From NCBI GenBank assembly GCA_031285965.1, contig JAITVD010000052.1:26410-90409 (forward strand): 64,000 nucleotides of DNA, given 5' to 3'. The translations under genes and the position numbers were made by a program. The notes beneath the pieces are model-generated. The model did no database searches, was not told the DNA's origin, and worked only from the letters and a program-made list of their open reading frames with translations. This document shows, piece by piece, positions 1 through 10,600 of the stretch; positions within the stretch are counted from its first letter, which is position 1, and each line of letters starts with the position of its first letter. This DNA comes from Azoarcus sp. Lineage in GTDB: Bacteria; Pseudomonadota; Gammaproteobacteria; Burkholderiales; Rhodocyclaceae.

Positions 1-759
1 TCATGGAAAATCGAAGTTCTGGCGGGTTTTGCCAGCGCCATTTTCCTGCTCGGCATCGCGGCAATGATGGTGGCCGGTTCAGTGGAGCGGATTATTTCGC
101 CGCAGCCCATCCATTACCGCGAAGCCATGCTGGTGGCCGTGCTTGGGCTGGCGGTCAACCTTGTCTGCGCGTTCATCCTTGGTCACGCCCAGCACGAACA
201 CGGTCACGAACACGGACATGATCCGCATCACCACGCGCACGAACATACCGCCCATCATGACCTCAACATGAAATCGGCCTACATCCACGTCATCACGGAT
301 GCTTTCACCTCCGTGCTGGCCATTGCCGCGCTGGTGTTCGGATGGCTCTATGGATGGGACTGGTTCGACCCAGCGGCGGGCATCGTCGGCGCTGTCGTGG
401 TCGCCGTCTGGGCAAAAGGGCTTATCGTGGAAACCGGAAAAGTATTGCTGGACAGGGAAATGGATCATCCGGTCGTCCTTGAAATCATGGAATCCATCGA
501 GACGGCGGATACGCGCATTAACGACCTGCACGTCTGGCGCGTGGGCAAAAACGCCTACTCCTGCGCCATTGCCGCCATTACCCACGACACGGCGATAACG
601 CCCGCCGCGCTCCGGGCGCGGCTTGCGCCCCATACGGAAATCGTCCACTCGACCATTGAGCTTTCGTTTTGCGATCAGGGGCGCTCGAACAACGCCACCG
701 ATTCCACGTGCGAGGTCTGCGCAAACATGTTGATGACGCCCGCGCCCCGCAAAACATAG
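1..759 (+). CDS. dmeF: Cation diffusion facilitator, DmeF-like, 5' truncated by window edge
   Basis: Frame open from base 1; CDF-like TM sequence, His-rich cytoplasmic loop HAQHEHGHEHGHDPHHHAHEHTAHH, C-terminal DREMDHPV...TRINDLHVWRVG. Confidence 0.85.
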   Translation, partial: SWKIEVLAGFASAIFLLGIAAMMVAGSVERIISPQPIHYREAMLVAVLGLAVNLVCAFILGHAQHEHGHEHGHDPHHHAHEHTAHHDLNMKSAYIHVITDAFTSVLAIAALVFGWLYGWDWFDPAAGIVGAVVVAVWAKGLIVETGKVLLDREMDHPVVLEIMESIETADTRINDLHVWRVGKNAYSCAIAAITHDTAITPAALRARLAPHTEIVHSTIELSFCDQGRSNNATDSTCEVCANMLMTPAPRKT

Positions 760-1991
760 CCCTTTTCCCTCACCAGCACGGCGGCGTCCCGAGCGAGCGT
801 TGCGGGATTGCACGACACATAAACGATGCGGCGCGGGTCGCTGCCCATCTCGATGGACTTTGCCACGGCAATCGCGCCTTCACGCGGCGGGTCAAGGAGA
901 AGTTTGTCAAAAGCGCCAAGCGCGGCAAAACTGTCCTCTGTCGTCTCGAACAGGTCAGCGGCATGAAACACCGCCCGCTCGGCCAGACCGTTGGCGCGGG
1001 CATTCGCCGTCGCTCGCGCCGCCATTGCCGCGCTGCCCTCCATGCCCACCACCGACGCGCCCTGCCGCGCAATCGGCAAGGCGAAATTGCCAAGGCCGCA
1101 AAACAGGTCGCCAATGCGCTCTCCCGGCGCGGGGTCGAGCAACTGCATGGCACGGTGCACCAGCAAGCGGTTAGCGTGGACATTGACCTGCGTGAAATCG
1201 CCGGGACGGTGCGCCACGCGCACATCGAATTCAGGCAAGGAATAATAAATAAGCTCGCTATCGTCGCCCATCAATGGCCGTGCGCTCGAAGGCTGGCCGG
1301 GCTGCCCCCAGACCGACACTTCTTCCGCCTCGGCAAACGAGCGCAGGCGTTTCAAATCCGCCCCCGAAAACGGAAGAAGATGGCGAAAAACAAGCACGGT
1401 GACAGGTTCCCTGCCCTCACATTCGCCCATCACCAGTTCAACTTGCGGAACCCGGTCGGCAATCGAAAGCCCTTCCACCAGCGTCCGCAAGCGGGGCAGC
1501 ATCGCGGACACATGCGGCGGCAATACGGGGCAAACCGAAAGGTCGGCGATATAGCTCGAATTTTTTTCGTGAAATCCGACCAGCACCCCGCCTTTGCTTG
1601 GAACCTTGCGCACGCCGAGACGGGCGCGTTGGCGATACCCCCACGCCTGCCCTGCCATTGCCGGATAAATAACTTCAGGGCGAAGCCGGGCGATGTGCCA
1701 GAAGGCATCTTCCATCACCCGTTGCTTTACCGCCGCCTGCGCCGCAAAGTCGAGATGCTGGTTCGAGCAGCCGCCGCACACGCCGAAATGCGGGCAGCGC
1801 GGCTGAACCCGTAACGCGCTCTCACGGAGAATACGCACGGCGCGAGCCTGTTCATATGTCGGGCGGCTGCGCAGGGTTTCGTACTCGACCGTCTCCCCCG
1901 GCAATGCGCCTTCCACAAACACTGCCTTGCCGTCCGCCCGCGCCACGCCACGGCCTTCAGCGTCAAGGGATTCAATCATGGCAATCGGCAT
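675..1991 (-). CDS. rlmD: 23S rRNA (uracil(1939)-C(5))-methyltransferase RlmD
   Basis: MPIAMIESLDAEGRGVARADGKAVFVEGALPGE, Fe-S cluster cysteines (CPHFGVCGGCSNQHL), LLDPPREGA, VYVSCNPATLARD, C-terminus MFAQTSHVESVALF. Confidence 0.92.
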   Translation of the reverse strand: MPIAMIESLDAEGRGVARADGKAVFVEGALPGETVEYETLRSRPTYEQARAVRILRESALRVQPRCPHFGVCGGCSNQHLDFAAQAAVKQRVMEDAFWHIARLRPEVIYPAMAGQAWGYRQRARLGVRKVPSKGGVLVGFHEKNSSYIADLSVCPVLPPHVSAMLPRLRTLVEGLSIADRVPQVELVMGECEGREPVTVLVFRHLLPFSGADLKRLRSFAEAEEVSVWGQPGQPSSARPLMGDDSELIYYSLPEFDVRVAHRPGDFTQVNVHANRLLVHRAMQLLDPAPGERIGDLFCGLGNFALPIARQGASVVGMEGSAAMAARATANARANGLAERAVFHAADLFETTEDSFAALGAFDKLLLDPPREGAIAVAKSIEMGSDPRRIVYVSCNPATLARDAAVLVREKGYVLRGAGVINMFAQTSHVESVALFERP

Positions 1992-2124
1992 CTGCGTCCA
2001 TTGCCATTTTTGGCAAGCATCAATAAGGGAGCGCCGGATTGTATCTTCCGGCACGGCAAATCACCAATGCGCGTCCCGGCTCGTCAAATGGCTTGTTTTG
2101 CGCATCCGGCGGACAAGGACACCA

Positions 2125-2685
2125 TCAGGAAACAAAAAGCGCCGCTGCCCCAAGCGCGGCAAAAAGCAGCGCCGCCACGACGCGGATTGTTTTCACGGGC
2201 AGCTTCTCGCCCAAGCGCCCGCCGACGAACACCGCCGGAACATCGGCAATGAGCATCCCCAAGGTCGTGCCCGCCACGACCAGCAGCGGCGAGCCGTATT
2301 GAGCCGCCAGCGCCACAGTGGCAATCTGTGTTTTATCCGCCATTTCGGCGATGAAAAAGCTGATAAATGTTGTAACAAATACGCCATGACGCGCCACCGT
2401 ACCTAGCTCTTCCCCATCGAGGCGATCTGGCACGAGCACCCACACCGCCATAGCGAGGAAAGACAGCCCCAGCACCCAGCGCAGGATTCCAGCGTCGATG
2501 AGGCTGGCCGCCAACGCGCCGACCGCGCCCGCCAGACCATGATTCACCAACGTCGCGCACAGGATGCCCAGCACGATAGGCCACGTTTTTCTGAAACGCG
2601 CCGCCAGCACGAGCGCCAGAAGCTGGGTCTTGTCGCCGATTTCGGCTAAGGCGACGACTCCCGTGGAAACAAGGAATTCGTTCAT
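2125..2685 (-). CDS. TMEM165/GDT1 family (UPF0016) cation transporter
   Basis: Two ALAEIGDKTQLLAL / AEMADKTQIATVAL motifs; ATGA overlap with upstream SIR2 gene. Confidence 0.9.
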   Translation of the reverse strand: MNEFLVSTGVVALAEIGDKTQLLALVLAARFRKTWPIVLGILCATLVNHGLAGAVGALAASLIDAGILRWVLGLSFLAMAVWVLVPDRLDGEELGTVARHGVFVTTFISFFIAEMADKTQIATVALAAQYGSPLLVVAGTTLGMLIADVPAVFVGGRLGEKLPVKTIRVVAALLFAALGAAALFVS

Positions 2686-3467
2686 TTGCTTGGCGGCTGC
2701 GGATGCAGGCAATCCCAGAGCGCCGACAACGCCTGCGCCGCGCCCATTTTCAGGCGATAGGAAACGATGGCGCTCACTTCAGTTTCGCCGGGATTGATTT
2801 CTACCGACGCAACGCCGTTCTGACGCGCCCACCACACCGGATGGGCAATGTAAGGAAAAACGCTGGTCGTGCCGACGGAAACCACAAGGTCAGGCTCATC
2901 TTCCATGACCCGCGCCAATTGCCCAAGCGCCAGTTGGGGCAGCATTTCCCCGAAAAGCACCACGTCAGGGCGCAGCGGCTTGGCACATTCGGGACATATC
3001 GGCGGTAGCGCAAGCCCCGCGTAATCCTCCACTTCGCGCTCATAACCGCAGGCGGCGCACAGCAGCCGATGCACGGTTCCGTGGATTTCAATCAGATTTT
3101 TCGTCCCGGCTTTGCGGTGCAGACTGTCGATATTCTGGGTCAGCACCCACAGGGCGGGTTTTTCCTTTTCAAACGCAGCAATCAGGCGGTGCGCGGCATT
3201 CGGTTCGGCTCCCCGGCAGTTGCTTTCAATTTGCCCGATATAGCGCCAAGTGACTTCGGGCCGACGCGCCAGCATCCGCCCGGAAAGCGCCTCCTCGATT
3301 GGCAAGCCCTCTTCCGTTAGGCGGTCGTTATAAAGCCCGCCGATGCCCCGATAAGTCGGCAAGCCGGAATCCGCCGAAATGCCCGCGCCAGTAATGAACA
3401 GCGGTCGCCGCGCACGGTCGAGCAAAGCCGCGACCTCGCCGAACATCGCCCCGGATGGGTCAATCAT
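2682..3467 (-). CDS. SIR2 family NAD-dependent protein deacylase
   Basis: FITGAGISADSGLPTYRGIGGLY, LTQNIDSLHRKAG, IEIHGTVHRLLC, zinc cysteines CAACGYE...CPECAKPLRPDVVLFGE. Confidence 0.92.
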   Translation of the reverse strand: MIDPSGAMFGEVAALLDRARRPLFITGAGISADSGLPTYRGIGGLYNDRLTEEGLPIEEALSGRMLARRPEVTWRYIGQIESNCRGAEPNAAHRLIAAFEKEKPALWVLTQNIDSLHRKAGTKNLIEIHGTVHRLLCAACGYEREVEDYAGLALPPICPECAKPLRPDVVLFGEMLPQLALGQLARVMEDEPDLVVSVGTTSVFPYIAHPVWWARQNGVASVEINPGETEVSAIVSYRLKMGAAQALSALWDCLHPQPPSK

Positions 3468-3490
3468 TGCTGCTTCTCCAGCCGTTCCAT

Positions 3491-4150
3491 TCAGTTCTTT
3501 TTGGGGGCGGGCTTTGATGATGTGATTTCGAGATATTGGCGATGGTCTGCATCGAAACGCTGCCGCAGGCTGTCGCGCTCATTGACCTTTCTTTCAATGG
3601 CCGCCCGCGCCCGCGCCAATTCCTCGTCAGCGTAGCCGATTGCCTTTCTCAGATCAGGCGAAACGGGTTTCCCCCCCAGCGCGGCCTGCTCGTCATCAAG
3701 GCTCTTGCGGCGGGCGGAGAGCTTTTCCTCTTCGGCGCGGAGCGCCCCGATGGACTTGTCCAGTCCGGCAATTTCATGGTCACGGTGCTGGACGAGCGCC
3801 TCCAGCGAGGCATATCTTTCCAGCAGCGCCTCATCCTGACGTTTTTTCTTGAGAGCCTCTTTCCGCGCCTCTTCCTGCTGGCGAGCCAATTCCCTGCGAC
3901 GGGCGCTCTCCTCCGGCGTGGGCGGAGCGTCTTCCCGGTGGACAACGATGCCGTTTCTCTTTTCGACCCAGGCGCGGCCATAGCATTCTTTCGGCAGGGT
4001 ATCGCCGTATACCGCCCGCCCGTGAACTTCGCAACTGAACACTCTCATCACCTTGCCCGGTTGCGCGTCAGCGGCAAACGACAAAGCCGCCAGCGCGGCG
4101 GCGGCAATCGCGTTCCGAAGAAAATCACCGTACCGCATCATGTGTTCCAT
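3491..4150 (-). CDS. DUF4124-like secreted protein with coiled-coil C-terminal part
   Basis: Signal peptide-like N-terminus, [24 protein letters not shown], then charged Glu/Arg/Lys-rich helical region. Confidence 0.6.
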   Translation of the reverse strand: MEHMMRYGDFLRNAIAAAALAALSFAADAQPGKVMRVFSCEVHGRAVYGDTLPKECYGRAWVEKRNGIVVHREDAPPTPEESARRRELARQQEEARKEALKKKRQDEALLERYASLEALVQHRDHEIAGLDKSIGALRAEEEKLSARRKSLDDEQAALGGKPVSPDLRKAIGYADEELARARAAIERKVNERDSLRQRFDADHRQYLEITSSKPAPKKN

Positions 4151-4775
4151 AGACATCCCGATACGCCTGAACGGCTGCGAGATGGGTTTCAAGTTCCGGC
4201 GTATCGGCCAAATAAGCAATCAGGTCTTTGAGCGTTGCGACCGGCACGACCGGAATGCCGTAATGTTCCTCGACTTCCCGCACGGCGGAAATATCCCCTT
4301 GCCCCCGCTCCATGCGGTCCAGCGCAATGAGCAGCCCAGCCGGTTCCGCCCCATGCTTGCGGATAATACCTATCGATTCCCGCACCGAAGTGCCCGCTGA
4401 AATCACATCGTCGAGCACCAGCACCCGCCCTTTGAGCGGCGCACCGACCAACGTGCCGCCTTCGCCGTGGTCTTTTGCTTCCTTGCGGTTGAAAGCGAAC
4501 GGCACGTTCACGCCCTCCCCCGCCAAGCGCATCGCTGTTCCGGCCACCAGCGGGATGCCCTTGTAGGCCGGCCCAAAAAGCATATCGAACGCCACGCCGG
4601 AACCGAGAATCGCACGGGCATAGAATCCGCACAGGTCATTGAACGAATCTCCGTCGTCAAATAGGCCCGCATTAAAAAAATAAGGCGAAGCACGTCCAGC
4701 CTTGGTCACAAACGAGCCGAAGCGTAACACGCCCTTGCGGCAGGAAAGCTCTATGAAATCACGGCTGAATGACAT
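4125..4775 (-). CDS. pyrE: Orotate phosphoribosyltransferase
   Basis: [42 protein letters not shown] loop [16 protein letters not shown]. Confidence 0.95.
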   Translation of the reverse strand: MSFSRDFIELSCRKGVLRFGSFVTKAGRASPYFFNAGLFDDGDSFNDLCGFYARAILGSGVAFDMLFGPAYKGIPLVAGTAMRLAGEGVNVPFAFNRKEAKDHGEGGTLVGAPLKGRVLVLDDVISAGTSVRESIGIIRKHGAEPAGLLIALDRMERGQGDISAVREVEEHYGIPVVPVATLKDLIAYLADTPELETHLAAVQAYRDVYGTHDAVR

Positions 4776-4836
4776 ATGACCCCTGTTTTTTGTGCGGTGT
4801 CGCACATTATACTGGCTTCAATTTTCAGGAAAGGGC

Positions 4837-5619
4837 ATGGCGAGAATTGTCACCGCTAATCTTAATGGCATCCGCTCGGCAGCTCGCAAAGGTTTTTTTG
4901 ACTGGCTTGCGACACTTGATGCCGACATCGTTTGCGTTCAGGAACTCAAAGCCCAAGCTGGGGACATCTCCCCTGAAATGCACAATTTCGATAGGCTGAA
5001 AGGCTGGTTCCATTGCGCCGCAAAGAAAGGATACAGCGGCGTCGGGCTTTACAGCCGACACCACCCCCTGCGCGTCATCGAAGGGCTTGGCATGCCCGAC
5101 ATCGACGAGGAAGGACGATACCTGCAACTTGATTTCGAGGCGCTGTCCGTCGTCTCGCTCTATCTCCCTTCTGGTTCCAGTTCTCCCGAACGGCAAGCGG
5201 CAAAATTCAGTTTCATGGAACGTTTTCTGCCGCATCTGGCAAAACTTGCTGCCAATGGTCGCGAATGTGTGGTCTGCGGCGACTGGAACATCGCGCACCG
5301 TGAAATCGACCTTAAGAATTGGAAAAGCAACCAGAAAAACTCCGGCTTTTTGCCCGAAGAACGCGCTTGGCTTTCAAGCGTCCTCGGCGAACTGGGCTGG
5401 GTCGATGTCTATCGGCGACTCTATCCCGAAGCAGGCGGAGAAGGCTATACATGGTGGTCGAACCGGGGACAGGCATGGATCAAAAACGTTGGCTGGCGCA
5501 TCGACTATCAGCTTGCCACCCCGATGGTCGCGGCACAGGCGCTTAAAGCGGCTGTGTACAAAACCCAACGCTTTTCGGATCACGCGCCGCTTGTCATTGA
5601 TTACGGATTTGAACTGTAA
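4837..5619 (+). CDS. xth: Exodeoxyribonuclease III / ExoA-type AP endonuclease
   Basis: RIVTANLNGIRSAARKGFFDWL, DADIVCVQELKAQ, CGDWNIAHREIDLKNWK, SDHAPLVIDY. Confidence 0.93.
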   Translation: MARIVTANLNGIRSAARKGFFDWLATLDADIVCVQELKAQAGDISPEMHNFDRLKGWFHCAAKKGYSGVGLYSRHHPLRVIEGLGMPDIDEEGRYLQLDFEALSVVSLYLPSGSSSPERQAAKFSFMERFLPHLAKLAANGRECVVCGDWNIAHREIDLKNWKSNQKNSGFLPEERAWLSSVLGELGWVDVYRRLYPEAGGEGYTWWSNRGQAWIKNVGWRIDYQLATPMVAAQALKAAVYKTQRFSDHAPLVIDYGFEL

Positions 5620-5690
5620 ATCGCAGTGAGATAAAGCGTTTCCCGCCCGCCGCGTTCGCCCCGCAGCGGCTACAATTCCACGTTTTCAGC

Positions 5691-6794
5691 ATGGAACCGT
5701 TTCCGACGGAACAAACAATGCCTGCCGTCCAAATCGAAAATCTCAATATCCGCTCCATAGACCATATGCCCTCGCCGGAGGAAATCAAAGCGCAGGTGGC
5801 GCTGGACGATGATGCGGCGGCGACGGTGGCGGCAGGGCGACAGGCGTTCATCGACATTCTCGACCGACGGGATGCGCGGCTGTTCGTCATCGTTGGCCCC
5901 TGCTCCATCCATGACCCCGTTGCGGGTCTCGATTACGCTCGGCGGTTGCGCGCGCTGGCGGATGAAGTGGCGGGCACGCTGATGCTGGCGATGCGCGTGT
6001 ATTTCGAGAAGCCGCGCACCGCCGTTGGCTGGAAAGGCTTCATCAACGACCCTTGCATGGACGATTCTTTTCGCATCGACGTGGGCATGGAAAAGGCGCG
6101 GCATTTTCTGCGCGAAATCTCGCGCATTGGGTTGCCTATCGCCACCGAGGCGCTCGACCCCATCGCGCCCCAGTATTACGGCGACCTCATTTCCTGGACG
6201 GCCATCGGGGCGCGGACTTCCGAATCGCAGACCCACCGTGAAATGGCCTCCGGCCTCTCGACGCCGGTCGGCTTCAAGAACACGACCGATGGCGATATGG
6301 CGGCGGCCATCAACGCCATTCTCTCGGCGGCGAACCCTCACAGTTTTCTGGGCTTGAACGCCAAGGGCGAGTCAGCCATCGTGCGCACGCGGGGCAACCC
6401 GCACGGCCATATCGTGCTGCGCGGCGGAGAACGCCCCAATTACGATTCCGTCTCCGTCTCCTATGCCGAACAGGCGCTTGCCAAGGCGGGGCTGCCCCGC
6501 AACATCGTCATCGACTGCTCTCACGGCAATTCATGGAAACGCCCCGAAATGCAGCCTCTGGTGATGAAAGACGTTATCAACCAGATACGTGACGGCAACC
6601 AGTCTATCGTTGGGCTAATGGTGGAGAGCAACCTCGTGGCGGGCAACCAGCCCATCCCCGCCGACCTGTCGCAGCTCAAATACGGCTGTTCCGTTACGGA
6701 TGCCTGTGTCGGATGGGAAACCACCGTCGAGATGCTCCGCTCCGCTGATGCGGTTTTGCGCGAAACGATTGGGACGCGGGGCAAGCCCGAATGA
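5691..6794 (+). CDS. aroG: 3-deoxy-7-phosphoheptulonate (DAHP) synthase, class I AroG/F type
   Basis: VIVGPCSIHDPVAGLDYA, MRVYFEKPRTAVGWKGFINDP, SGLSTPVGFKNTTDG, RGGERPNYD; start may be Met at 5718. Confidence 0.93.
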   Translation: MEPFPTEQTMPAVQIENLNIRSIDHMPSPEEIKAQVALDDDAAATVAAGRQAFIDILDRRDARLFVIVGPCSIHDPVAGLDYARRLRALADEVAGTLMLAMRVYFEKPRTAVGWKGFINDPCMDDSFRIDVGMEKARHFLREISRIGLPIATEALDPIAPQYYGDLISWTAIGARTSESQTHREMASGLSTPVGFKNTTDGDMAAAINAILSAANPHSFLGLNAKGESAIVRTRGNPHGHIVLRGGERPNYDSVSVSYAEQALAKAGLPRNIVIDCSHGNSWKRPEMQPLVMKDVINQIRDGNQSIVGLMVESNLVAGNQPIPADLSQLKYGCSVTDACVGWETTVEMLRSADAVLRETIGTRGKPE

Positions 6795-7630
6795 ACCTGC
6801 TCGTTCAGGGCAACGCGTTGGTGCCTTTCGTTCTTCGATCATTGGCTCGGCTCACCGGCACGGATGGCTACGAGCTGATCGACGGCTGCGCATGTCGGTT
6901 TGATGGAAAAAACCGTTCGCAAATCGCGGACGAAGTGGCCCGCCTCTGCGCGGACAACGCGCTTGATTGGGCTTGGATACCCAAAGAGCGACGCTTGTCC
7001 GATTTCGGGCTTTTCGTCACCGACATGGATTCCACCCTCATCAATATCGAGTGCATCGACGAAATCGCCGATATGCACGGGGTCAAGCGCGAGGTGGCCG
7101 CCATTACCGAATCGGCGATGCGCGGCGAAATCGACTTTCGCACTTCGCTAGAGCGCCGCGTCCGGCTGCTGGCCGGACTGCATGAGCAGGCGCTAGCAAA
7201 GGTCTACGCCAAGCGCCTGCGGCTCAATCCCGGCGTGGAATCTCTCATGGCAAGCCTCAAGGCTGCCAAGGTGCGAACCGCGCTCGTCTCCGGCGGTTTT
7301 GCTTATTTCACCGACCACATGCGGCGGAAACTGGGCTTTGATTATGCTTGGGCCAATGAATTGGAAGTCGTCGATGACCGCCTCACCGGAAAGCTGGTCG
7401 GCTCCATGCTCGACGCTCAAGCCAAGGCTGACCGCCTCACCGCGACCCGCGACGCTCTTGGCCTCGCTCCTGAGCAAGTTCTGTGCTGCGGGGACGGGGC
7501 GAACGATATTCCCATGTTCCGCGCTGCGGGCTTCGGCGTCGCCTACCGACCCAAACCCGCACTGCGCGAAATCGCCGACTGTTGCCTCGACCACGTCGGG
7601 CTGGAAGGCATTGCGCGGCTGTTTGCCTGA
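6791..7630 (+). CDS. serB: Phosphoserine phosphatase
   Basis: FVTDMDSTLINIECIDEIADMHG, VSGGFAYFTDHMRRKLGFDYAWANELEV, CCGDGANDIPMFRAAGFGVAY. Confidence 0.95.
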   Translation: MNLLVQGNALVPFVLRSLARLTGTDGYELIDGCACRFDGKNRSQIADEVARLCADNALDWAWIPKERRLSDFGLFVTDMDSTLINIECIDEIADMHGVKREVAAITESAMRGEIDFRTSLERRVRLLAGLHEQALAKVYAKRLRLNPGVESLMASLKAAKVRTALVSGGFAYFTDHMRRKLGFDYAWANELEVVDDRLTGKLVGSMLDAQAKADRLTATRDALGLAPEQVLCCGDGANDIPMFRAAGFGVAYRPKPALREIADCCLDHVGLEGIARLFA

Positions 7631-7640
7631 GAACCCGGCT

Positions 7641-7665
7641 CCCCCGCCCGCAAACGGGCGAGGGG
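7641..7665. terminator. Possible bidirectional hairpin between convergent serB and PKS gene
   Basis: CCCCCGCCCG-CAAA-CGGGCGAGGGG stem-loop in the short convergent intergenic region; no clear U tract. Confidence 0.35.
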
Positions 7666-7677
7666 CGCGGAATTCGG

Positions 7678-10600
7678 TTATGCCGCAGCCAAGTAGGCGC
7701 TGATTTTGTCCTTGTCCCCGGCAATGGCCAAGATGTTCGCGTCATTCCCGCGAATGACTTCGTTGGCAAAGAAGGGCGCACCGTCTTCCATCCTAAGCAG
7801 GCTGATGCCCCGCTTCATGAACTCCCGCTCCAGCGCGTCGGAGACCATGCCCGCGCCTTTCCACGGCCCCCAGCCAATCGAGATGGATTTCACCGGGGCA
7901 GCGTTTGCGCTCAGGATGTATGAGGCCGTATCAAACACGCTGTTGGCGGACGCATAGTCGCATTGCCCGCGATTGCCCACGGCGGCGGCGATGCTGCTGA
8001 ACAGGACAAGACGTTTCAGGCCGGGAAGCGGCTCGCTGAAAATCACCTCCAGCGGGTTGATTTTCGTGTAGTAGGTTCGCGCAAAAGAATCCCATGACTT
8101 ATCCCGGAACAACTTGTCTTCCAAAATTCCCGCCGCGTGGGAGATGGCATCGACCCTGCCGTATCTGGCGCTGACTTCCCGCATGAAGGCACGCAAAGCA
8201 TCTTTGTCGCTGACATCGACCGCGTGATATTCAGCCGTCCCGCCCGCTGCTTCAATCCTTTCCAGAGCTTCCTGAATGCCAAGGATTTTGAAAATCATCT
8301 GCACGAGCACTTCGGTTTCTTTAGGATTGGACGCTTCGCCGGACTGAATCAGGTGCTTGCGGATGTCGTCCTTTGTTTTCAGACCAAGGGCGGCATATTT
8401 GTCCGCGACTTCATGGTTGAAAATCGTTCTGCCCGCCAGCACGAAACGGCATCGGGACTCTTTCGCCAAGCTGGCGAGCAGGTCGGGGGAAATTCCCTGC
8501 GCGCCGCCCAGCGCCACCACGACGGCATCCTTATCCAATATGGCGGAGGTTTCTTCCGTTGCGTTTTCGCCGCCCGTGTCTTCCACGCTCACGGCAAAAC
8601 GCATGCGCCTGTCCATTTCATAGAGGATTTCGGGAACGTCCCCGCCATCGACGATTTCCGCAACAGCCAGATCGAGGATTTTTTCCCGCGCAAAGGGCGT
8701 CATGCTGGAGACGACTTTCGCGGCCATTTCTGGATATTCGATGCACAAGGTTTTGATGAAGCCGGGGAAGCCTTGCAGCGCCGACAGCCCGCTGTAATCC
8801 CCTTCTTTCAACTGTGCGCCCGCCATGCCGGGGGCGTCGTCGAGAACAATGACGCGGCGCAGCTTTTCCGGTTCGGCCTCTTTGACCATTTGGAACAAAT
8901 CCTGAATCGTACAGGCGGAAGGCGAGATGCCAAGATTCAGGACGACGATGCCGTCTGCTTCCCCAAGATTCAGGATGACGGTGCCGTCTGCTTCCGACAG
9001 CCCATAGAAACCCTCTGCGCCGCGCCGGACGATTTGCGCCTCGGCGCCCAGTTTTTCCAGCCGCGCCTTCAGTTCATCGGCGATGAGGCCATCGTCCGTG
9101 ATGGCGAAACGCATCCCCGTGAGCGATACCGTGTTGCTTTCGTCCAGCGGATATTCCTCCGTGCGCACCCTGATGCGGGCAATCCCGTAAGGCTCCTCCA
9201 GCGGTTCAGCGTCCGCCGTCCCAGACAAGGCTTGCTGCTCCTGAATCATGGCATCGTAAAAACTCAGTTCCTCTTTCTCATCCGCAGGGGCTTCCTTCGC
9301 GGGCGCGTCTTGCGTGGCAGTGTCGCCTTTCTCGCCGCGCACGGCCTGCGCCTGTTCCTCGATCCAGGCAACAAGCCCGTTCAGGCTCTTGATGGCGGCG
9401 ATTTGCTCCAGCCCCGACATATCTTCCATGCTCGGGAATACCATGCGCTCGCCAAGCGCGCTGATGATTTCCAGCCGCTTGATGGAGTCGATGCTCAGGT
9501 CGGCTTCCAAATCCATATCCATATCCAGCATATTGATCGGATAGCCGGTCTTGTCGCTGACCACGTCCAGCAGAATATTTTTGACATCCTCCGAGCTGAG
9601 GTCGGTGATATGGGGAATGGCCGCGTTTTCCGCAGATTCCGCAGGCGGCGCGGCTTCCGCCGTGCTGGGTTCTTCCTCCTCCGGTTTCCATGCTTCTTCC
9701 GGGGCGGCGGAAACATATTCGATTTGCCTGGGCGCGGCGGCCATCCTTGGATAAGCGGCATGTCCCATATAGCCCAGCATGACATCCCTCTGGTCATCTA
9801 TCATCGCTTTCATATTGTCGAGATAGGCAAGGACGATTTTTTCGCGTGACGCGGCGCTATCCGGGCCATTTGCGATTCCGTGTTTTGCCAATTGAGCCAT
9901 TTTCAGTTCCTCAAACGAGATAAGTGGTTTTGCGGGCGGGCGTTTTTCCCCGCTCTTTCGTAGCTGCTCCGGCGAAATAGCGCCCGTTCCGTCCAGCAGC
10001 CAAGCGGTTTTGCTCCGCTTCAATGTTTCTGGCGCGTCGAAATCGATTGGGCGGGCGTTTCGGCCTTCAAACAGTTTTTCCAGCCGAAGCGCCCTGCCCG
10101 TAGACAGGTAGCGGGCCAGTGCCATGAGGAAATCCCGCAGCCCTTCCGGCCCATTGCGTTCGGTCTGTATCGTGACAATGTCCTTGCCAAGCGTGGCGGT
10201 GGCAAGCCCGCTCATCGCACCGCCCGGCCCCGTCTCGATAAATATCCTCGCGCCTTTCTCGTACATGCGTTCAAGCCCTTGCCGGAACAGCACCGGGCTG
10301 CCCAATTGGCGGCAAAGCATCTCCCGTATCTGCGCGTCGGTTTCGGGATAGGGTTCCGTGGTCGTATTAGAGAGCACGGGAATGGCGGGCGCGGCAAACG
10401 CCCTGCCCGCGAGCGCCTCGCTGAACAGTTCTCCGGCTTTTGCGAGCAGCGGCGTGTGGAACGCGCAGGCGACATCGAGTTTCTTGAAAGCAATCTTTTG
10501 GCTGCGGAGCTTTTCCATGAACGCGGCCATTGCGTCTGTGGTTCCGCCAACCACCGTTTGCTCCGGCGAGTTGTAATTGACTGCCCAAACTTCGGATTCC

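Noticed and set aside
8137-9849. 570-aa plus-strand ORF
   Set aside because: Antisense to the megasynthase ACP/KR region; no protein-family signature
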